Below are positions 47,901-59,809 of a stretch of 64,000 bases of DNA, in pieces; within the stretch, counting starts at the first letter, position 1; each line of letters opens with the position of its first letter. Under the pieces are notes generated by a model. It was not told where the DNA came from, ran no database searches, and worked only from the letters and a program-made list of their open reading frames with translations. The stretch covers positions 41,890,552 to 41,954,551 of the forward strand of contig OX419756.1 of NCBI GenBank assembly GCA_948567375.1, in the 5' to 3' direction. This DNA is from Lunularia cruciata. Its lineage: Eukaryota > Streptophyta > Marchantiopsida > Lunulariales > Lunulariaceae. The translations under genes and the position numbers were made by a program.

Positions 47901-50900
47901 AAAATTAGATGCTTGACAGAGGAGCTCAAACTTGCCAAGACGTGCCCCTCAAGAACTTCTGCAGCTTCTTCTACAATAACAACTTCAGAGTCCAAAGATT
48001 TGAGGATTTGATGATAACGAGCAGCAGATGTTGTCGTTATGCCAACCACATCAGCCTTCCGCAAGAGTGACAGCCGTATTTCATCCTCAACCTCCCGTAC
48101 TACCTTGCAAATGTCCTCATACTCTCTAGTAAGCGCCTTCAATGATCTCCTAAAGCGCATCTTGATTTCGTCGAGCCAGTATTCGTGCAGTATTGCACGG
48201 TGTTTCATTGGCATAATCCACACATTAGGGTTATCGACTAAGTTTTGTATCTGAACTTCATCACCATTATCAGCTTCGGCGACTACTAGTTCACGTTCAC
48301 CTCTTTCTTCACGAGCAGGGTGTGGGATATCGTTCACCACCTGACCGTCTACAGTGTCATTCAAACCCCCTCGTGCTTGAATCTGTTCTCTTCCATTTCG
48401 ATTTCTCCGAGATGGTAGCCATTTCACCTTCCGACCCACACCAGTCTTGAAACCATCATCCTCCTCCTCCGTTAGGTCCGAATCTACAACATCATGGTAC
48501 TCTGTCAACCACTCTTGTACAGTGGCTCCACTCTGGTACAGCTCTTCAATCTGCTCGTCCGTGGCAATGTCATGAAGCTCCTGCACATGCTTCACCTTTG
48601 TGACACTCAGCTTGTCGATGCACCTGTGGATTTTAGATTCTAAATCCTTCTTACTCTTCCAAGCGTCCCCTTGTGCACGGTAGTGGCTAGAATCCATGTT
48701 ACGTTCTATTTTCTGTTGCTGAAGAAGATGTTTCAAGTTACGGGGTTCTAAAGAAGTGCTTTTGCTCCTGCCACCAATTCGTATCAGGTTCTTTTCAAAC
48801 TTCAGTATTCCCTCGAGAAACTGATCCAGAGCATGATTAGTCATGCAAATCACTAGTATAGGACCCTTCCTGCCTTTAAATTCCTCCACGTGATTCGCTC
48901 CAAACTGGGATAAGGCTTTAGGAGGTGATACAATCGGAGGCGGACGTTTCGTGAAGTTTGCAAGCAAAAGCTTCACTATGAGAAGGCCTATGTAGGTCTT
49001 TCCTGTGCCCGGAGGACCTTGGATAATCGACAGCTCCTTCGTCAAGCCATGCTTCAATGCCTGCCTCTGTGCTTCGTCCAACGAGCATTCCCACTCGGGC
49101 CAATCTTGAAGAATATGAAACCGACTCTTTACCAAGTCCTCTCTTATCGTAGGAAAGGTGGACTCAAAGTCGAAGTAATCTCCAACATCCCCACGCAGGA
49201 TGTAAGCAGGCGGGTTGACTCGAGGCTCTAACTCCACAAGATATCGAGTGAAGGGAACATTTTCCATGTCTTCCCTCTGCAAGGTCTTCAGCACATGATA
49301 GTACGCCTCAAAATAAGCACTGGCCGATTCGACCATAACGTAGGTATTGGTGCTCTCAAAAGGTGAGGCTCCCTCGAATTCCCCTAGCACTCGGATCCAT
49401 ACAGTCTGCTTCCCATCGGGATGATCGCCCTTGCGATCGCATTTCGAAACAACTCCAAAGACGAAGGAGCTTTGAAATTTATCATGAGATATGCAAAGGA
49501 GGGAGCCAAACATCAAGCCCTTCGAACCTTCCAATCGACGCTGGGGACGTAGGGCAAAAACGTACTCCACACCGAGATCTCCGCAAACATATCCTGCAAG
49601 CTTCACATCCGTGTAGACTCGAAGTTCCTTCGATACCTGATTATTTTGGAAATCTTTAATTCCCTGGCGCAGAGGGTCGATGCAGTCTTCTCTGAGAAGA
49701 CGAAAGTGAGTTTCAAGGTAGTTCGTTGCAGACGAGTACCGCAACCCTACCTGGTTAATTGGTAGATCACTACTAAGTTTCCGCTGTAGCAGATCGCTTC
49801 TGTCTGGAACTATCGGTAGAGTACGGAAATCGGTTCCCTGGTAAGTACATAGCACAGTAGTTAGCGACAAGACCGTGGAATGCGTTGACGGAATGGAATT
49901 TTTCTTATTGATCCTACATAATGAGATGTCAGAGGTGCCTACTGAATTCAGAAATTGCGCAATCTGTCGTGACAATGAAACTAAGAAAAGCACAAAATTC
50001 AGGAGTGAAAACATCATGTTATTCATGTATAGAGACACCTGTGGCATTTTGACAGATTGTTTACCTTTCAGTCGACAAAGAAACTGTGCCACATGATCCG
50101 CAGTGAAATCCATTTTTTTGTGCAACGCTCAACCAATGAAGAACTTATACGGGACGTATGTAACTGTTAAAGTGGCGAGTTCATTCATGGTAGTTAACTA
50201 ACAAGAATATTTCCTTCATGAACGTTTATAATCAAGGACTCCGCTTCAGAGACGGAAACTCACCAGGAAACTTGCATCCGAATCGCCACTCGCTGCTTGT
50301 CTCCGTAGCTTATCACGATGGTCAACCAACCGATTCGCAAGTGCGAGTAGCTCGTCCTTATCACTGTCATCTTTCAGCTTCTGAATAACATTGAGTATTG
50401 CATCGAGAGGCACCTCTTTCCACCCATTCGAAGTGCGAGACTGCAACTCCTCTGTAAGAAGCAAATATGGTAAGACATCTTGAGAATTCGCTCTTCCAAG
50501 CTGGCTTGTGATGTGACCGAGTAACTGGAGCAAGAAAGGTGATCCCACGAGAGCACCATACACTTTATTTGTTTTCTCGCGCATCAAGCTCAATCTCATT
50601 TCCGACTTAACCAGAAGGGCAACAAGGAGTTGAATTGTAAGGGTAGGTAAGTTACGCTCGTTGACGATTTTCAACAGCACCCCAAAACCTTCTTCGCTGC
50701 TCAGGAACTCGATGTTATGACTTGCACTTGATGCAATTTGCCGTCTTAGCCAGCTATCATTGTTCACGACAAGCGTCTTCACCCCCGTCGAGAAGTTGGG
50801 CAGTTCATTGGCTCGATGAGAGACCTTACCATTCTGAGTGTGTACATTCTTGCCCCTACCCGTTCCTAGGACATGGCGATGTGGTAGCTTGTTGTCCTTC

Positions 50901-51250
50901 GCTTGTCTGGTGGAAAGAAGCTTAGAATGCTGTCTTGAGCTGCCAGTTGCAGTTGCAGCTCGCTGTCTGACTTCTATATGGAACTTCATCTTGCTGTTGT
51001 TTTGCCATGCACTTCTGACGTCTTGATCATTTTCAATTGACACAATGTCTCCATCGTCATCCTCATACTGCAGAATGAACGCGGCAGAGCCTTGACACTG
51101 CTCTTCAACTTCTGGGAAATTCCTGAAGATGAACTTCTTGAAACTGTCGAAAGTCGTGAGTTGCTCATCTCTTTCGCTCGGTAACAGCATCGCTACCTTG
51201 GCCTTTTTCCCAAACATCATTTTCATCCGAACAATCCTTGATTCTTCCAT
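44955..51250 (-). CDS. ZNFX1: PB1-domain ZNFX1-like SF1 helicase with NFX1-type and RZ-type zinc fingers
   Basis: Three coding exons are 51250-50264, 49837-46002 and 45714-44955, joined by GT-AG introns in phases 0 and 2. They give 1,860 residues. PB1 domain is at about residues 1-95, with the OPCA core YEDDDGDIVSIENDQDV. A ZNFX1-like helical region follows. DFRTLPIVP and THFRLLREDCIDPLR begin the conserved core. Helicase motifs are GPPGTGKT near 603, EEAAEVLEG near 952, GDHLQLRPSV near 977, VDDYQGEES near 1161 and NRTCVALTRAKEG near 1198. NFX1-type Cys/His fingers span about 1280-1600, a TPR-like region about 1640-1790, and an RZ finger (WFECPNGHYYTIGECGG, CPDC) about 1795-1840. I chose the ATG at 51,250 because the codon nine bases upstream is GTG. 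In animals and nematodes ZNFX1 binds RNA in small-RNA inheritance and antiviral sensing. A role in plant RNA silencing or defence is inferred only. Confidence 0.9.
45715..46001 (-). other. Intron 2 of the ZNFX1-like gene
   Basis: The donor is CGGTG|GTAAGT at 46,002/46,001 and the acceptor ACGGCAG|TCCACA at 45,715/45,714, phase 2. Splicing creates a cysteine codon across the junction and yields LKR-C-PQCKAAIWRTTRYANVV. This completes the last C-x2-C of the cysteine-rich block and leads into the next domain. Confidence 0.92.
49838..50263 (-). other. Intron 1 of the ZNFX1-like gene (partly open in frame)
   Basis: The donor is CTG|GTGAGT at 50,264/50,263 and the acceptor TTACCAG|GGAACC at 49,838/49,837, both phase 0. 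The join gives DASFL-GTDFRTLP and restores the region that matches ZNFX1 proteins. The 3' part of the intron, back to about 50,125, has no stop in the exon 2 frame and contains an ATG at 50,113 (MDFTADHVAQFL). An internal GTAAAC donor lies just after LKG. A short alternative exon or start here cannot be excluded. Confidence 0.85.
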
Positions 51251-51570
51251 TGTGGGCACTTGTCACCTGCACGTACATAAACCAAATTGGAATTTCACCG
51301 CCAATATACAATATACACAGTAACTCAGGTCTGGCAACAATCAGCAAATAACAGTTTCCATGAGCATCATCCATGTCTCCCCATAGTTCCACAAAAGAAA
51401 CTTGTGCCAACACCAGGGACATTTAACTGGAAGTTGCGCTGGAGATACAATTCACACTACTCTTAAGTGATTCTTAAGTGACTCTTAATTCACACTACTC
51501 TTAATTGACTCAACGTCTGAACCAACATGAGAAACTCAGGAGATTACCTCTACGATGACCCGTAAATGTC
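51251..51570 (-). promoter_or_regulatory. 5' leader of the ZNFX1-like gene with a possible 5'UTR intron
   Basis: A good acceptor (TATGTACGTGCAG|GTGACAAG) ends at 51,267, 16 bases before the ATG at 51,250. A plausible donor (AGAG|GTAATC) lies near 51,549. A leader intron would fit the lack of any clear promoter immediately upstream. Transcript evidence is needed to confirm it. Confidence 0.4.
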
Positions 51571-53200
51571 GTCGCTTGAAAGGAGGTCAACTAAAACAAT
51601 TAACCCTGTAGAGATAGAGTGTACCCACAGAGAGTTTTCTCCAGTTACGTTCAACAGAACGCAGTTCGATGAATCGCCTAGCTATCGTAGTAATCAATCG
51701 GTACTCAAAAGTACTCAATTCCGCATTATCAGATCACACTCCTGTTCAAATTCAGCTCCAAATTTCGGGATCCGCAGGCAGCGTAGAATTTCTGAACGCT
51801 ATCAGTGCACGGAGACGGCAGATGTTTAACAGCACGTAGAAGCCGGATCCCTGAAGTGATCCGTATTTTGCAGTCAGGTCTCAACTTTTATTTCGTCCAG
51901 CACAACTAACGGCCGCCGGTTGATGAGTTCGAGACAGGATAAAAGAGGAAATCCTTATCTCAATGTTACGACATGAAGTCCGTAGGGTGTATCGATCTGT
52001 GACTTGAGGCTCATGCGAGGTCGAAATCCAATACCGTAGTGATGTTCTCCTCTTTGTCAATAGGACCTTCTGTGTTCTTGCTCAGTATAGTCTTGCTGAA
52101 CTTCCAACCGGTTTTCTATAAAAGTGCAAAAACTTTCTCTAGAGTTAATTTAAAGTAGTCTTTGTAGACTGGGGTTGCGGTCAGTCAGTTCATGAGCAAT
52201 AGTAATTTAAGAATCATTGATGCCTCACTTCAAGATACTTGAGGAGAAAAAGCGACCGCGTGTGAAAACAAGAAAGATGGGACGACACCATCAAGCCTTA
52301 CAAGGAAAAGACATAAAGGTAAAAATGATATATGGAATAAATAATAGAAATAAAGTGATATGAAAAAATGTGGAAGGAAACGACACTTGTGACAACTCCG
52401 TATACCTTTCGCGTTCAAGAAAGGAATTTTAAAATAACTACAGTAATACCTCGACACGTATAAGAATATTGACACCGACTATGCTTGCTGATCTCCGTAA
52501 GGAACTAGGTGGGGAGATCCTACAGAAAGAGATAATTCTTTGGCAATTTCAGCAGTGAATTTTGCCATGCTGTGTACATTCGATTTTGCCATGCTGTGTA
52601 CATTAAATCACAGCATATTTGATGTCAGGAGACATTCTCTCCGTCATGGCAAGCGCAGCGCTTGGTCATGTTGGTATGGGTTTCTACATCAGAAAAATTA
52701 TCGATTTTTAACGTGTAAAAAGAGTGGACGAAACATTATAAGCTTGGAACTGTTGCTATGACTACAGGCAAGGAGTCAAGTGGAAACACGTGTCAGCAGT
52801 TATGACTACACTGGGGAATCGAGTGACAATAGGTATTATCCGCGTTAGTGCACCGATCTCCAAAATATACTCCGCTACTTTTGGGCGGTGTTTTTCTTTC
52901 AATTTTGTTACTGCCTCTTTGTAAATGCATCTCCGTCTGCATAGGCATACCTCCATGTTTGCACGTATGTATAAGATTTGGTTTACTACTTGTATCAAGA
53001 CACAATGCAATAAAAACATTATCATTGAAAAACAGCTCAGGTTATGGGCCCAAGCTAAAGGTCTTGTTTAGTATCACATTTCCTTCTTATGATGATGTGA
53101 AATGTAAGCAGTCTATGAATTACATACACACATCTAATTCTATTACTTTATCTATATTTGCTGCCCCAGAATATTTATCATGTTGGGTCCATTGATGGGT
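51571..53200. other. Intergenic region upstream of the ZNFX1-like gene
   Basis: No protein-coding signal. Two direct repeats of ATTTTGCCATGCTGTGTACATT lie at about 52,559-52,606 with a 24-bp period. The gene's promoter should lie in the left part, but I cannot define a TATA box or start site. Confidence 0.45.
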
Positions 53201-53229
53201 GCATAAGACTGGCCCATATGGAAGCATCA

Positions 53230-54569
53230 TTCTGAGCTAATCCTACGGGATGCAATGCCTCAGGGATGTCACCTCAGGAGCATTAAGGAGTTTGGAAGAA
53301 AAATTGAGAGGGCTTCAAACAGAGAGTTCCAATACAACAATGTTTACTATGGACTTCACTAACCTCCAAGCTTCTTGTGACAAAGAAGATGGCAAGGCTC
53401 ATGTACAAATTGGCTTACTAGTATTTCTAATTGTTCTTGATCTAATGACCTATAAGACAACCAAACAAATGTGGGATAAATTGGTAGACAGATTTGAGCA
53501 AAAGACTGCAATCAACAAAATAGTTCTCCTAGGAGAGTTTAACACATTAAATGTTCATGTACAAGAAACACTATTGCTCTCATTGCCCGATCACATGAAG
53601 TAGCTAATTGATTGCCTACAGTTGGCATAGGGATTGATGAAGATGCTTGCGCCACCACATTATTAGGTGCACTACCAACAATTGAGTACTTATCTCTTGT
53701 CATGACAAGCATAGCTACTACATGCACCACCAGCTGGAAAATAACCACTGTAGAAGTTGCACTTTGCACCGAGGAGCTACATACTAACAAAATGCAGAGA
53801 TACTCAGAATAAGACTGCAACTCTGTCTTTCTTACAACACCACATCAGCTAGAAAGTAGCAAGATGGAAGTCACCTATATATACAATGGAAAGCGTGGCC
53901 ACCCGTGAAAACTTTTGCTATACCAAACAAGGTTTCCCTCAAGGACATCTGCATCATATGTCATGGCCGACTCCGCACCAAAGACCACCACAATGAGTAG
54001 CTGCTTCAACTTGCCTATAGACACACCAACACCCTCCAACCAACCACGCACTAGATCTACTCCATCCCATTGTAGCAGCAGCTATTGCAACATCTACTTG
54101 GAAGACATATGGTTTACCATCCCACCTCATCGACCATGTATGGTTGTTATTGGGGATGGTCACACCATTACATAATGGCCTCCATGGTTTAAACTTTGAC
54201 TCTTGGGCCACATGTCATATCATTAATGATAGTAGTGCACTCCACGACTACAAGATACTTTCTATTGCCAAGCCTATAATATTGGGAGATCGATGCACTT
54301 CCAAAGCAATTGGAATTGAGACACTTTGTGTTTGCACCACTATAGGGCCAATTCTTGCTTTTCATGTATGCTTCCTCTGTCCTAACCTCAGCATGACTCT
54401 TCTCTCCATTCGAGCTCTTACCGTTGCTAGAGCATGGGTTTCATTTGGCCACTATATACAAGGAAGGGTGTACTCTTGCCTTGGCCAAGGGAGTTGATAA
54501 ATTGTACAAGCTCAAAGGCTCAATTCTGTACCCATCAGAAATTAATGCAACTGCCTTCACTACCATTGC
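53230..54569 (+). pseudogene. Ty1/copia gag-protease fragment, truncated by a Ty3 insertion
   Basis: Copia gag features are visible at 53,250-53,600: TTKQMWDKLVDRFEQKTAINK, then LGEFNTLNVHVQET, with IGIDEDACATTLLGALP continuing in another frame near 53,630. A broken CCHC (YNGKRGHP) is near 53,885. The protease segment SWATCHIINDSSALHDYKIL, with ILGDRCTSKAIG, is at about 54,195-54,310. The pre-integrase piece YKLKGSILYPSEINATAF ends at about 54,560, directly before the LTR of the - strand Ty3 element. The 3' half of this copia element is not seen in the window. Confidence 0.75.
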
Positions 54570-55036
54570 TATGAAAGACCAAGGAGAGAAATAGAGGAAT
54601 AGAAGATTGGAGTGACAAATCACATTGGGACCCTTGAATGAGAGAAAATCCAAATGCCTAACATGAGCTTGGGCTATGGTACTCTTAAGGAACATACAAG
54701 GCTCTTGAGAAGCTTCTTAGGGAGCTTCCTAAATGCCACCTTCTTTGAGTGCAAACCAAGTTAAACAAGAAGCTTCCTTCTAGAAGCTACCTACTTGGCA
54801 TACAAGCTAAGCTAGCCAAGAAGTTTCCTTCTAGAAGTCATCTATTTGGCATGCAAGCTAAGCTAGCCAAAAAGTTTCCTTCTAGAAGCCACCTACTTGG
54901 CATGCAAGCTAAGCTAGCCAAGAAGCTTCCCAAAGAGCTTCCTCTTAAAAGTTTCCACTTGGCATGCATATCACTCAATACTTGGAAGGTACCAAGTAGC
55001 TTGACTAAATTTGTCACTAAACTCCATATTGTTAGA
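54570..55036 (-). repeat. 3' LTR (copy B or C) with 51-bp tandem units
   Basis: It reads TGTAAC-type to TTTTACA-type on the - strand, in mutated form. Inside it, 51-bp units start at 54,767, 54,818, 54,869 and, partially, 54,920. Each contains AAG-TTTCCTTCTAGAAG and CTTGGCATGCAAGCTAAGCTAGCC. The units correspond to the repeated U3 blocks of the 14,992 element, with their TTCTAGAA palindromes. Confidence 0.85.
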
Positions 55037-55099
55037 TATTCCTCCACCACTAGTTGGTGAAGTCCTCATCGCCATTGAAGCTTCAAACTCTTGGGTGGC

Positions 55100-58000
55100 C
55101 ATTTGTGCATTCTAAAGATGAGAAAGAAGCTCCCAAGTGGCATCATGAAGAGTATACCCTTTCCAAAGGACCTTGTACTCAATATGTTGTTGGCGGGCCA
55201 CGTTGAATGTGGTGACATGCAATGATACAATCAACTTCATACTCCTCATGATCATTGCTAGGGAAGGGAGGAGGAGGGGGTCGGGCACAAAAAGAAAAGG
55301 AAGATGGATTAGAAACAAAAGGTTTCAACTTGAAAGTATGAAAGACAGGGTGGATTTGCATATGAGAAGGCAAGGCAAGTTGGTAAGCAACAAGAGACAT
55401 GATTTGGGTGATATCAAATGGACCTATCCTCTTAGGAGAAATTTTATAGACTTGGGTATCAAGTGGGAGGGGTAGGTTACTAAAAGAAAGCATGACCTTA
55501 TCACCAATTTGAAAAGTGAGATCATGACGGTGTTGGTTTTACATATTGTTTTTGACAATTTTGAGCAACAAGAAGATGAAATTTGGCTTGTTGCAAAGAT
55601 TGGGATATAATGCTCAAGAAGGTGGAAGTATGAGGGACATGAGATCAGGGCGGAGCAAGAAGGGAATCTGGAACAAGTGGATTTTGGCCAAAATTAAGGA
55701 AGAAGGGAGAGAATCCAATGTTTGTCTATTTGGAATTGTTGTAGGTAAACTCAACAGTTGCAAGACACTCATCCTAATTGGTATGGTGAATATTGACGAA
55801 TGCATGAAGCATATCTTCCAAGGTGTGATTTACACATTTAATTTGCCCATCAATTTGAGGATGATAGGTTGTGGACAAAGCAAGCTTAGTGCCAAGTATC
55901 TAGAAGAGTGCTTGCTAAAAAATTTTGGTGAAACAAAGATCATGGTCAAAGATGAGTACATGAGGCATCTCATGATGCTTGAAGATATTATCATAATAGG
56001 TCATGGCCAATGTTGGAGCATCCACCATATCAAAGGTTGGTGCCAAATGGATTTGTTTACTAAGCGTATCCACAAACACCACAATTGCTATGTTTCCTTG
56101 CTTTGTCTTGGGCAAGGATGTGATGAGATCTAAGCTCGTAAGATCACGTGTTCCCATTAAACATAGGGAATGAGGAGCGGTTGAAGGAGTCCACTCAATT
56201 TTTGGTTGTTGGCCTTTTTGTATTGGTAGCTCTCACACAATTTTACTAACTCTCATGCCATGTTGGGCCACCATCATTGACATTGGAGGTTATCCAAGGT
56301 CTTGTCCACACCCATGTGACCAACAAGTGGTAAATCATGGGCTTGAATGAAAGCACATAAGTCAGAGATCACCCTTGGTTGGAACATAGATCTGGTCCTC
56401 ATGGAATAGAAGGCCTTCCTTGAAGGACAAGGTATTATACTCCTTTTCCCATGTTGCTAGATGCCTTTGTATCATCTAAAAGAAGGGATCTTGTTGTAGA
56501 GTTGTCCTAAACTCAATTTGGATTTTGGAGTTTATTGATATTGTTGTAAGTGCCGCTGTGATGAGAAGAAGAGACATCAAATCAGGTCATTATGATAGGG
56601 CATCAATGATGATATGGAACCAACCAGGTTTGTACTCAAGTTTGATGTCAAAAAATTGGAGTTATTTCTCCCATCGATGATGTTGACTCTTCATGTGTTC
56701 CAAATGTAATATCTATAACAAGGGTTTGTGATTAGTTCATATGATCACTTGTTTTCCCAAGAGATAATGCATCCATACCTTGGTGGCATAAACCATTGTT
56801 AGTTGCTCCTAATCTCATGCAAAGTTATTCCGTTTTGTGGTGTTTAATTGGCAAGACACAAAGGCAATGGGATGTAACCAATCTGGGAATTCTTGTTGGC
56901 AACATAGCTCCAATGGCAAAGTTAGAAGCATCAAAATCAACGACACAAGGTAGTTGAGTGTCATATGGTTGAAGAATGGGTCTTAAAGACACCATATGTT
57001 TCAGCTTTTGGAATGCTTCTTCATGTTTGGCAGTCCACTAAAAGCTCTAGTTATTCTCCAAAAGGTCAATCAATGGTGTTTCCATGTGCAAATAATAGTG
57101 GATGAACCATGAATAAAAAAGATTCCAATCCATTAAATGCTTGCACTTCTATAGCATCCTTTGGAGTAAGTCAATCAATAATGGTCTTGATTTTCTCCTC
57201 TTCCATCTTGTTCCCTTCTGATGAGATCTTGTGACCCAAAAAGGTAACTTCCTTTTGCCAAAAGGTACACTTTGAATTCTTGCAATAAAACTTCCATTTA
57301 CATAATAATCTAAGGACTTCCTGCATATGTTTTACATGTTCTGCCTTTGTCTTGCTATAGATTAAAATGTCATCCAAGAACACCACCACGTACCAATCCA
57401 ATAGTCCATCTAACACCTGATGCATCTGATCCACAAAGGCTACTAGAGCATTAGTGAGCCAAAAGGTAGAAATCTCCATTCAAAATGCCCATACCTTGTG
57501 CAAAAGGTAGTCTTTTGCACATCCTCCTATTAATGGAGATTTCCCAATAGTCACTTTGAAGATCCAACTTGGAGAAGTATCATGCTCTACTCAATTGATC
57601 AAGAAAGTCATCAATTGAAGGCAAAGGATATGCATTCTTCATTGTTTGTTTATTGAGCTGATGGTAGTCAATAGAAAAACAAAGTCCTCCATCCTTCTTT
57701 GAAATAAATAGTATCGGTGCTCCGCAAGGAGATGTGCTATGTCATATGAAATCTTTCTCCAGTGACTTTGTAAGTGTTGTTTGCAACTCCTCCAACTCCT
57801 TTGGTGAGAGTCAATAGATTGATCTCCTCATTGGAATAGTCCTTGGCAAGAACTCAATCTTGAAGTGCATACCACAATCAGAGTGTAGTCCCTTCAATAG
57901 ATCATCACAAGACATATCCAAAAAATCTTTAACTATTTGATTAACCATTGTATGATGAGGTTTTTGACACTCCATAGATTTTTCTTGTGCAATCTGCTTG

Positions 58001-58560
58001 ATCTACAATGTGAAAATAGAGTTTATCTTCTTCCAAAGCTTACTCTATGGTTGCTTCATTGACAAACTCCCTATCTTGGGACCTATCTTCCTCCGAAGCT
58101 TGCTCTATGGTTGCTTCTTGACAAACTTCCCATCTTGGGACGGATTATTCTTAGGTGTCCTACTCAAAGGTGCAAGATAACCTAATCAAAAATTCCTACC
58201 TTGGTGTTGTACTTGAATTTACCATCGGGTCCAATCAAATTGAACCTTATGATGTTCAAGCCAAGGGAAACCCAAAATGATATCAAAGTGTAGAGGTGCC
58301 ACTACAAACCTCATATATTCCAAATATTCATTTCCAATCTTGAATGTAACAAGATGTGAGGTACAAAATGTAGAACTCTTTGTACCATCTACTATCATCA
58401 CTTTGCTTCCAATTATTGGCTTGATAGAAATGCAGCATTACTTTGATAATTATATGGACATGTAGTTATTTGAATTTCCAAAATCAACCAAAATTCTACA
58501 AACACGATCAGATATCCTACCTTGCAAGTGAAGCAAACTTGCATAAGTCAAGTTTTTGAT
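55100..58560 (-). pseudogene. pol of Ty3 copy B (PR-RT-IN-chromodomain)
   Basis: Fragments on the - strand in order: protease flank DIILGFPWLEHHKVQFDWTR at about 58,285-58,222; the RT palm VDQMHQVLDGLLD with [10 protein letters not shown] around 57,440-57,340, then CTFWQKEVTFLGHKISSE to about 57,210; integrase at 56,130-55,915 with all residues between SKQ and YYDN that the 14,992 copy has lost; and the chromodomain. The RNase H part (about 56,400-57,100) is recognisable mainly at DNA level. No domain remains fully open. Confidence 0.8.
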
Positions 58561-58594
58561 CCCATTAGAACTAATCAAGGTTTCATTACGTGAC

Positions 58595-59740
58595 TCAAAA
58601 TATCTTATTGTGATTCCTTGTTTCCTTGATCATTCTACTCCACAAACTCCATCCGGGTGACTTGTCAAGGTTGTCCATTCTTGAGTGGATATTTAGCAAA
58701 GTGATGTCTAATTCGGAAATAATTAAAACAACCACCATTCTGCCAAAATTTTCCTCTATTTGTATTGCCAAGTGGTCTCCATTAAATGGCATCAATTTCC
58801 ATTGGTGCCCGGCTCTTCCATCTATGTGTAGTGTATTGGTAGGTTCTATGGAGGTCAAAGTCAAGACCAAGACCAAGACCAAGACCAAGACCAAGTTCTT
58901 ACAAGAAAGGAATCAAAGCGTTTAGCCAACTACATGACTTCCTCCAAGTGTTTTGGCTCTTGCATAGTTACATCTAATTTGGTTTGTGACTTCAAGCTCC
59001 TCACAAATCAATCTAGAGCTTCACCTTCTATTATATCTAGAATTTGCATGGTGTTGTTCTAGAATTGCATGATGTAACTTCTTAAACAACCAATTTGCTT
59101 CAATTCTACCAACCTATCTTGTGGAGCTTGTATGGCATTTATAGCTTGGAATCTACCAATTATTGCACTATTGAATTTTGCACAAGTCAAGATTGGTGTA
59201 ACAAATTGCCATTTAGCTCACTCCACTTAGAATTGCCACCATAGCTTGGCTACTCCATCTAGTTGATTGGAAGCCAAGAGAATCTATTTCCATTCATCTT
59301 GAAGATTGGTAGCTTCAAAATAACATTTGCAATCAAACAAAAAGTTCCACATTTCCCCTAGAAGATTCTTATTTTCAAATACCTTAGGTTTTGGAAATCT
59401 GATTTTATCTTCTCCTTCTCAAAATTATGCTCTCTTTATGTGCTCTTGTTGTTGATGGTCTTGTTCATCCAAAAATCAAGTAAAGTGCTCAATTTGTTAT
59501 AAAATAGAGATGATAACCTCAAGCATTGCCACCAAGGCTATTGCTCTATCACACTACTCCCAATTTATCTAATTGGAATAGAGCATATAAATACAACACA
59601 TCCACCGTTCTCCATAAGTTACAATCTGAAGTACAAAGAGTTCCTCAAACAAGGTGATTGTATTGAAGAAATTTTGCTCATAGTGTGAGGTAATGAACTA
59701 TGTGAAATGATGCTTAGGTAGTACCCAAACACAAAAATCC
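58595..59740 (-). pseudogene. gag of Ty3 copy B
   Basis: Homologous to 15,689-16,588 but heavily broken. The nucleocapsid region near 58,650-58,720 and the TWSRPRP-type linker are recognisable. In the linker a six-base unit (GACCAA on the + strand) has expanded to five or more copies at 58,862-58,895. The resulting (VL)n open frame is an artefact of that microsatellite. Confidence 0.65.
58862..58895. repeat. Hexanucleotide microsatellite (GACCAA)n
   Basis: At least five consecutive GACCAA units within decayed gag of copy B. The intact relative has only the SRPRP-coding seed of the repeat, and copy C has a single unit near 63,967. The expansion therefore arose after insertion. Confidence 0.9.
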
Positions 59741-59796
59741 CAATGGTTTGGCAAAAATGGATTTGGTGATCCATAAACTCTATCCATCCCATTCTT

Positions 59797-59808
59797 GCTC
59801 TAATACCA
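59797..59808 (-). other. Primer binding site of Ty3 copy B (one mismatch)
   Basis: Reads TGGTATTAGAGC on the - strand, a C-to-T change from the TGGTATCAGAGC site at 15,419-15,430. It lies two bases from the LTR end, as in the intact element. Confidence 0.85.
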
Positions 59809-59809
59809 A

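Noticed and set aside
49838-50125. Starting the ZNFX1-like protein at 50,125 as one uninterrupted frame
   Set aside because: The codon at 50,125 is TTG. Homology begins only at GTDFR after a good acceptor, and exon 1 joins there in phase with a consensus GTGAGT donor.
54749-55060. A 103-codon + strand frame with 17-residue repeats (SRSYLLGIQAKLAKKFP)
   Set aside because: It is the 51-bp U3 tandem array of an LTR read on the opposite strand. A period divisible by three keeps it open.
58595-58925. (VL)n and (KT)n repeat proteins around 58.6-58.9 kb
   Set aside because: They result from the GACCAA microsatellite expansion in decayed gag.
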